Positions 8,344-13,856 of a DNA stretch of 13,856 bases are shown in pieces. Every line of letters starts with the position of its first letter. Positions within the stretch are counted from its first letter, which is position 1. The position numbers and the translations under genes were made by a program. The DNA is from Discostella pseudostelligera (taxonomy: Eukaryota; Bacillariophyta; Thalassiosirophyceae; Thalassiosirales; Thalassiosiraceae). The notes beneath the pieces were generated by a model that was not told the origin of the DNA, searched no databases, and was given only the letters and a program-made list of their open reading frames with translations. The stretch covers positions 1 through 13,856 of the forward strand of contig JALLBK010000680.1 in NCBI GenBank assembly GCA_036940085.1, in the 5' to 3' direction.

Positions 8344-11128
8344 ATGGGCCCCGTCGCTGCACTAGTTCTGGCCTTCATCGCCATCTCTCTCTTCATCAAA
8401 TTCGCCCGCGAGAAGGTGGAATTCTTCCTTCACTCCAATTTCAAGTACCACGTCCTCGACGCGCTGGCATCGTACATTCATTATGGAAATGATATCGGCG
8501 TCGATGCGGCATTGCAACTTGATTCTCCTACGCAAGAGGTGTTCCAACGTCGTATGGAGGGGCAGAAGTATTTGACATCCAAGCTAGGTGACACATCTAC
8601 TACCAACGGTGCATCATCGTCGGCATCGGGGGGAGACAGGTCGGAATCTCGTGGACATCAACTTGCATCGTCATTGGTAGATTGTCGTTTCATCTTGGCC
8701 AAGGTGTGCATGCCACTATTGCGTGAATTGGAATTCCCAAATGAGAAGCGCAATTTCATCACGGGGGTATTCAATAACAAAAATAATGGCAATGACGCAG
8801 AAGCCAAGAGTGGCGGTGGTGGTGGAATGCTCCACGTTCTTAACGAAGATGGAGTGTCCCGACCATATGTGGGGAATGATGCCGTGTACACATTTGGAAT
8901 TGATTCGTTCTACGCACCTATTCAGGAGGAGGTGAGCCGTCGCATGACTTTGAAAAATGATGACTCCAAATTGAGATTTTGTCCGATTGCCATGAATGGA
9001 GAGATTGAGAAGAATGTGGAACTTATCAAGAGACTTACGGGTTTGGATAAGGTGAGATATCTTGGTTCATGAGGGCAATGAAATGTTGTTGAAGTGTGTA
9101 ACTGAATTTGTTCAATGGCCATAATTTCGCCACCCAGGTTCGTTATTCTCTCAGTGGTTCGGAGGCAGTTGACGGTGCATTGAAGGATATCAAGGCATCA
9201 TGCAACAACAAGCCTCTCGTGGTGCGCTTCAAATCGGCCTATCACGGTCACGTATCGGGAGTATCTTTCATTGATTGCCCCAATCACGTATTCCTACCGG
9301 AATGTTCGCAAGAGAGCATTGACTTCATTGAACGGTACCACTATCGCATTGCCGCCGTTATTGTGAATCCCATGCAACATTTTACTGGCATTAATAAGCC
9401 TAGTCCTCCGGGGGAGAAGGTGACGCATTCGAGCCGTATTCGATCTTCCGTACCGCGTGATGAGTATGCGAGGTGGCTTCATTCGCTTCAGGAGAAGTGT
9501 ACTTACTGCACCAAGTATTTGTCGAAAGTGAGTTTTTGGAATCTGTAATGTCAAGCCGTTTCATTGTTCCCTACATCATGCATTCATTTAGCTCATTTTC
9601 TTCCTTTTCTACTGACGAAATAAGGTCGCATTGGTTATGGACGACATCTATTTTGCATTCCGCACCCCTGAGCTGCTCAGTAGCAACTACTTTGCCCATC
9701 CCGATACAAAGGCTTCATTGAAGCCAGATGTGATCATTCTCGGGAAAGCATTGGCCGCTGGATATCCTCTCAGTGCGATTGTTGGACGAGAGGGATTCCT
9801 TAACTCGTACGATAAGAAGTTCTTGCTTCAGGTGAACAAGACTGTGGGCACTTTCGCGGCATGGCATGGTGGCATTGTGGCGTCCAATGTATTTTTGGAA
9901 GCCCTCGAAGGACGTGGTTGTTCCGACGGAAAGCCAATTCTCAAAATCAGTGCCAAAGATCAGCTGACGAGTTTAGTGCAGAAGTGTGATGCCTTCACTG
10001 AGTCACTCAATGCGGCATTTGCCAAAGCGGTTGTTCCAGTTCGTATTCGCAACTTTAGCAACACTTTCTCGATCGATTTCCTCAACAAGTCGCTTTACAA
10101 CAGCCGTTATCCTCAGTATTTACTCGCGGAAGGCATCTTCCTTGGAAACTATTCTACGGGCAAATTCAACCTTAATGCCGATACTACCAAGAATGATTTC
10201 AATGACTTGGAAGCAAAGTTTGTTGCCGCGGCCACCAAAATGCAACGCGATGGTTACTTCGAACCCATGAAGTCAGGCGTGAAGTTCAAATTCCTCATCA
10301 AACTCATGACTCGGTTTGCTAAGAACTATGCCAAGCTCTACTACGATCAAATCATGGCGGATAAGCACATCGATATCGAGGTGTCGCACAACCACCCGGT
10401 GAATAAGTTTGGACACTTCTGGTCATCGGTTGGAATGATCCTGTTCGCTTATCCACACTTATTTTGGTACGGAGAGCCACTCAAGGGATGCGCTTGGTTT
10501 TTCATGACGCACGTCGTGAGGCAGAGTGGTCATTTCTTCTACGAACATCAGGTAAGCGATCGATCAAATCTACTGATGGTGTTCGTGCAATATTCAAATC
10601 TAACCCTACTGCTGCTCCCAATACCTCACAGGACCGTGACATTGAAAAGCTCAAGTTTGGACACAAGGATGCAAGCAAGAAAGAAGCGGTCGCGTTCCTT
10701 TCATGTGCCGCGCTCATCTACAACTACCGGGAACAGCTAAGCTCCTTTGCTAGCACGTACATTGATCCTTCATTCTTTCAACTTTCGATTGATCAATACG
10801 TCCTTGTGATCGCGCTGTTCACTGTCGTTCCACACTTCGTTGAGATCATCTATCAGTTTGTAAGTGAAGATAATATTTCGATCTTTGAACTCAACACCCG
10901 TCTCGATGTAAGCCCCATCTAACTTGATTGCTTGCCGTATCTCAAATATCGTAGGGCTTTCTCCGCGGAATGTCCTGGGCTCTGAAAATCATCACCGACC
11001 CTTTCACAGATCTCCTAGATTTTTACACCCATGTGATCATTCATCCAAGATGGTTTCTCGACTTCAAGGAACATCGTGCTACCTACCGCTTGGATATCAA
11101 AACGAAGAAGGTTGTGAAGGTGGAATGA
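8344..11128 (+). CDS. Class III PLP aminotransferase fused to Mpo1/DUF962-like domain
   Basis: Five exons: 8344-9051, 9138-9527, 9625-10551, 10632-10859, 10955-11128; all introns GT-AG, 808 residues. The start ACCATGG puts a hydrophobic anchor (ALVLAFIAISLFIKF) at the N-terminus. Residues about 170-590 are a fold-type I, class III PLP enzyme closest to glutamate-1-semialdehyde aminomutases: SGSEA (242-246), YHGH (271-274), MDD with Asp372 for the pyridine nitrogen, Lys407 in GKALAAGYPLSA for the Schiff base, and TVGTF (439-443). All key residues are present, so it should be active. From 617 a membrane region follows with H621-x2-P-x-N-x3-H630 and GHFFYE (668-673), the signature of Mpo1/DUF962 proteins; yeast Mpo1 is an Fe(II) dioxygenase acting on 2-hydroxy fatty acids from phytosphingosine. 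Low-complexity Ser/Gly/Asn inserts occur before 200. The substrate is unknown; an amino-lipid or sphingoid-type substrate is inferred. It is probably not plastid GSA aminomutase, because of the anchor and the fused domain. Confidence 0.87.
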
Positions 11129-11444
11129 AACGGGTAGTTGCTAATCTAAATAATACATTCGAAACGGTGTCATATTACCCTAAACAGTTCGAGAGCACTT
11201 AGAGTGGGCAATCAGAATAGTTGCGGATAAATAATGATTGTCTTTTTGGCTTAGTTTGAACTCTTATCAACGTAATTCCACTCGCATTCTGCATGTGACG
11301 AGGAGCTCATATTTCTAGGTGAAGTCAAAATTGATAGCATCTCTCGAAGTTGCCTCCTTTCCCATCATCGGCACACTACGATGAGCACCAGCTCGCATCG
11401 TTGCACCACATCCCATAACATATATTGTAATATTTCGTTCATAT
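11129..11444. other. Convergent 3' intergenic region
   Basis: This 316-bp stretch separates the stop codons of the fusion gene and the methyltransferase gene. It is AT-rich with ATAAATAAT near 11226 and presumably holds both polyadenylation regions. I see no gene, RNA or repeat in it. Confidence 0.4.
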
Positions 11445-12321
11445 CTATGCAGCTTTAGCACTGTTTGTTTTGGAGCCAGACAATGCATTCGCCCAGCGTC
11501 GTCCACGTTCATTCTCCAACACTTTCATCGACATGAGATACCAGAATAGCTCGAAAACTGGAATCATCAATGAGGATGCTCCCACAGCGACATATATGCC
11601 GAAGACGGACAAGACAACACCTGTTGAGTGGAGAAGTAATCCAATGTTGAGCAGAGCGAGGCGGTTGGTCATCATGTCAATGAACCCTTGTAGGTACTTA
11701 CCCCAATACTGCGGGTCGCTGATACTGAGGTTGTATGGAAAGCAATAAACTCGTGACACTGGATATCCAAACTCGTAGCCATAATAGACACCCTTGGCAC
11801 CAAGTGCCTCAAATACTGCATAGTTGAGCACTTGACCAATGAATAATAGTAGCAGACCAAATGCAAGCTGAGCCGTCTTTTCTGGAGTTGCGAGCATCCC
11901 CCCCTGGAACAGATTGTTGAGAACATTTGTGCGATCCAATACTAGCAAATCGTAAGTGCAAACCCCAAACTGGAACACTTTGATGTACATTCCGAGCCGT
12001 TGCATACATCGCCAGTAGAATCCATCTTTCGATACGCTGGACAGGCCTGGAATTTTGTTTTGATCGACGGATTTCTTGAAATGATCGGTGCATATGTAGC
12101 AGTAGCTGTAAAGAAGCTGCAGTATGCTTTAATTGAGAAATGATATATGAATAGGCGCGGCATTTCATTTAAGATAGCATGAACTATTCCGGGAGCCAAT
12201 GACATAGTTACAAAATGTTCACATGACATGAACATAAACATAACGCACTCACCCGTTCAATGCCCAGTGCAAAAAATGCAATGACGGCAAATGGCATCGG
12301 GATATCAATATTCACGTTCAT
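11445..12321 (-). CDS. Phospholipid N-methyltransferase (PLMT/PEMT family)
   Basis: Exons in transcription order: 12321-12253, 12116-11702, 11620-11445; 219 residues. The second intron (81 nt) has no stop and is a multiple of three; splicing it joins PQYWG to VVLSVFGIYV and reproduces the plant/fungal PLMT pattern. Visible motifs: N-terminal helix FAVIAFFALGIERLLYSYCY, helix AFGLLLLFIGQVLNYAVFEALG, then GAKGVYYGYEFG, CFPYNLSISDPQYWG, and the final helix FELFWYLMSMKVLENE. In this ER-membrane family the G-x-Y-YG and PxYWG segments and the acidic motif after the last helix bind S-adenosylmethionine. PLMT enzymes do the second and third methylations, from phosphatidyl-N-methylethanolamine to PC (EC 2.1.1.71). 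Its place beside the PSD-family gene fits the PS-PE-PC route. Family is sure; the exact methylation steps are inferred. Confidence 0.88.
11621..11701 (-). other. Stop-free 3n intron (81 nt) in methyltransferase
   Basis: Donor GTAAGT and acceptor CTCAACAG, phase 1. Retention would add 27 residues directly after the conserved PQYWG motif. Family alignment logic favours removal. Confidence 0.78.
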
Positions 12322-12818
12322 TGTCTATGCTTGGACTGTGCGTCCGCAAATCAAACCAATGCCAAGATATTTATGGGTGGAATGAGAGGCTGCTGGGCGG
12401 CTAACGACAACGACGGCAGGGATATTATTGCAATGAATGGTGGCTGGAAGTGGAGTTGTGGACGGTGGCGGCGGAAGATGACGGTGTGTGCGTGGTGGTG
12501 TGTTGGCGATTAGCTTGTCACATGGAGAGTGCGTCGACAATGATCGCCAAAAGTGCCGATGGCCCAAGTTATTGAGCATGCAAATCTTCGGAATCTCGAA
12601 TTTCACCATGAATCTGAGGTGGACCCTTCCTCCCTATGACGATCCTTGATGATGGTCGAATATGAATCTGCAACCATGGGAAATTAAAACTGTCATGGCT
12701 GGCAAGTTCGCCAATGATGATGTGCGTGTGCGAAGCCATGAAGCGAAGCGGTCCTGCATGTGGTTTTGGAGTGACGAGGCGGCGACGGCGTCGATGGCGC
12801 CCTTCGGGGTTGGTACTG
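12322..12818. promoter_or_regulatory. Divergent intergenic control region
   Basis: About 0.5 kb between the methyltransferase and phosphatase starts. A partial E2F-like TTTTGGCG lies on the minus strand at 12545-12552; full GGCGGGAAG is absent. Overlapping open frames on both strands from 12569 onward look like chance or frame shadows, apart from the frame that becomes the phosphatase N-terminus. Confidence 0.35.
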
Positions 12819-13856
12819 ATGATGACAACAATAACATCATTGTGTTCCTCGCACAAGACGACTCCGATAACTGCACATCGGGCTTCATTGAAAAGGCTCG
12901 ATCCTATTGCATCAAACGCTTGCTTCATATCTAGTAGAAATAATTGGGATCGTTTCGCCATGATTGCACTTAAAAGCTACAGTCGGAATGATATTCCTAC
13001 GCCAAAAATGGTACGTGCATTTGCATCGTGTTGTCGGCAATGCAAAACCATGTATTTCAATTTCTCAAACTCATTTGAATTCATATCACAAATCACAGAT
13101 CGTATTCGATAAAGATGGTATGTTGAATTGCGTATGATATTTCTATCCTAACTTTTAGTTGATTGCACTAACAGTTGATATTCCAATCAAAGGTACACTC
13201 GGTGACTGCACTCCTGCTCTAAGTCAGTGGTGCTCAAAGATGACATCTGCAGTGCATCAAAAATGTGCATCTGTAGGTATCTCTACAATCCATACTGAGC
13301 GTATCATCTCCACTTTTCACGATGCCATCGGCTGGGATGCTTCCATCAATGGTTTGAAACCGTCGGCTCCTCTTTCTGCTGGAACTTGGAATGAAATTGT
13401 TGAACTATCTTCATCGAGTCTGTTCGAGGCTGGATTGCGCATCGAACATGAAGAAGTGTTAGGGTGGCATCAAAACCTGGGTGATATCCACTCGGAAGAT
13501 TTACCATTGATCAAGAACATGCCAAGATTCTTGCAACATTTGAAGCATCACGGAATAATGATATCCATATGTACTTCGGATGATCGTGCAGCTACGAACG
13601 CATGCATGCAGAACTGGGGCATTGCCGATCTAGTTGACTTCTCCATTTGTGGCGATGAAGTCGGTGAAGAGTGCAAGCCTAGTCCTCAACCGCTGAATGA
13701 ACTATGTCGTCGTGCGGGACTTTCTCCCGACGAGTGCTTTGTCGTTGGTGATACAAGTAACGATACGAAGATGGGCTCCCGGTCAGGTGCAGGGTTCGTA
13801 GTTGGAGTGCTAACAGGAAGTGGTACTACGGAACAATTGCTTGAAACTGGTGCCGA
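12819..13856 (+). CDS. HAD phosphatase, phosphoglycolate phosphatase-like (3' partial)
   Basis: Exons: 12819-13010, 13099-13117 (only 19 nt), 13193 to beyond the window end; about 291 residues seen. The microexon encodes IVFDKDG, so it carries motif I with nucleophile Asp68 and acid Asp70 and is invisible to simple ORF searches. Motif II is ICTSDD, the motif III Lys is in CKPSPQPLNELC, and motif IV is VVGDTSNDTKMG; a helical cap lies between I and II. This is the class I HAD pattern of phosphoglycolate phosphatases, which hydrolyse 2-phosphoglycolate and related small phosphates. The start is uncertain: ATGs at 12819/12822 give a Ser/Thr/Arg/Lys-rich leader with almost no acidic residues, resembling a mitochondrial presequence, whereas 12960 gives a short cytosolic form. 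The reading ends in LETGA without a stop, so the last part is missing. Substrate could differ. Confidence 0.82.
13099..13117 (+). other. 19-nt microexon carrying HAD motif I
   Basis: Flanked by introns 13011-13098 (ends CACAG) and 13118-13192 (GTATGT ... AAAG). It joins PTPKM in phase 0 to IVFDKDG and continues as TLGDCTPAL, giving the universal DxDGT motif intact. Confidence 0.85.

Noticed and set aside
12569..12961. 130-codon minus-strand open frame
   Set aside because: Antisense to the phosphatase leader, no family features, and two other frames overlap it; probably chance.
1..13856. tRNA, rRNA, CRISPR or transposon
   Set aside because: No T-loop consensus, array of spaced repeats, terminal inverted repeats or transposase/reverse-transcriptase motifs were seen on reading either strand.

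Overview
The window looks like nuclear DNA of a diatom (stramenopile alga). Genes are broken by short GT-AG introns (75-136 nt), are closely packed on both strands and lie in alternating divergent and convergent pairs. The first gene carries the V-x-F-x-x-V-x-I-R-E-Y ... GDNP-S-V-S-S-G ... GW motif block that I associate with a large diatom protein family of unknown function. No rRNA, tRNA, mobile element or CRISPR array was recognised by eye.

Layout: (1) 88-891 (-), diatom-type hypothetical protein. (2) 1668-2714 (+), FYVE-like zinc finger fused to an alpha/beta hydrolase. (3) 2715-4482, a long intergenic stretch. (4) 4483-6320 (+), four-exon GT4 glycosyltransferase of SQD2-like type. (5) 6545-7778 (-), three-exon phosphatidylserine-decarboxylase-family protein. 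(6) 8344-11128 (+), five-exon, 808-residue fusion of a class III PLP aminotransferase/aminomutase-like domain to a C-terminal Mpo1/DUF962-like membrane domain. (7) 11445-12321 (-), three-exon phospholipid N-methyltransferase of PLMT type. (8) 12819 to beyond the right edge (+), HAD phosphatase of phosphoglycolate-phosphatase type, with a 19-nt microexon carrying its catalytic Asp motif.

How the genes may work together: four consecutive genes (4-7) all have lipid-related families: a lipid glycosyltransferase type, a PSD-family decarboxylase, a PLP enzyme joined to a membrane domain related to a 2-hydroxy-fatty-acid dioxygenase, and the enzyme that completes methylation of PE to PC. PSD and PLMT act in the same PS-PE-PC route, and the fusion gene lies between them. 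The locus is therefore a candidate amino-lipid or head-group cluster. The PSD-like protein lacks the usual Asp of the PSD self-processing triad, which suggests altered chemistry. Three of the four gene-flanking control regions contain GGCGGGAAG/TTTGGCG-type (E2F-like) sites. The functional link is an inference; gene models were built from splice signals and family motifs, without transcripts.
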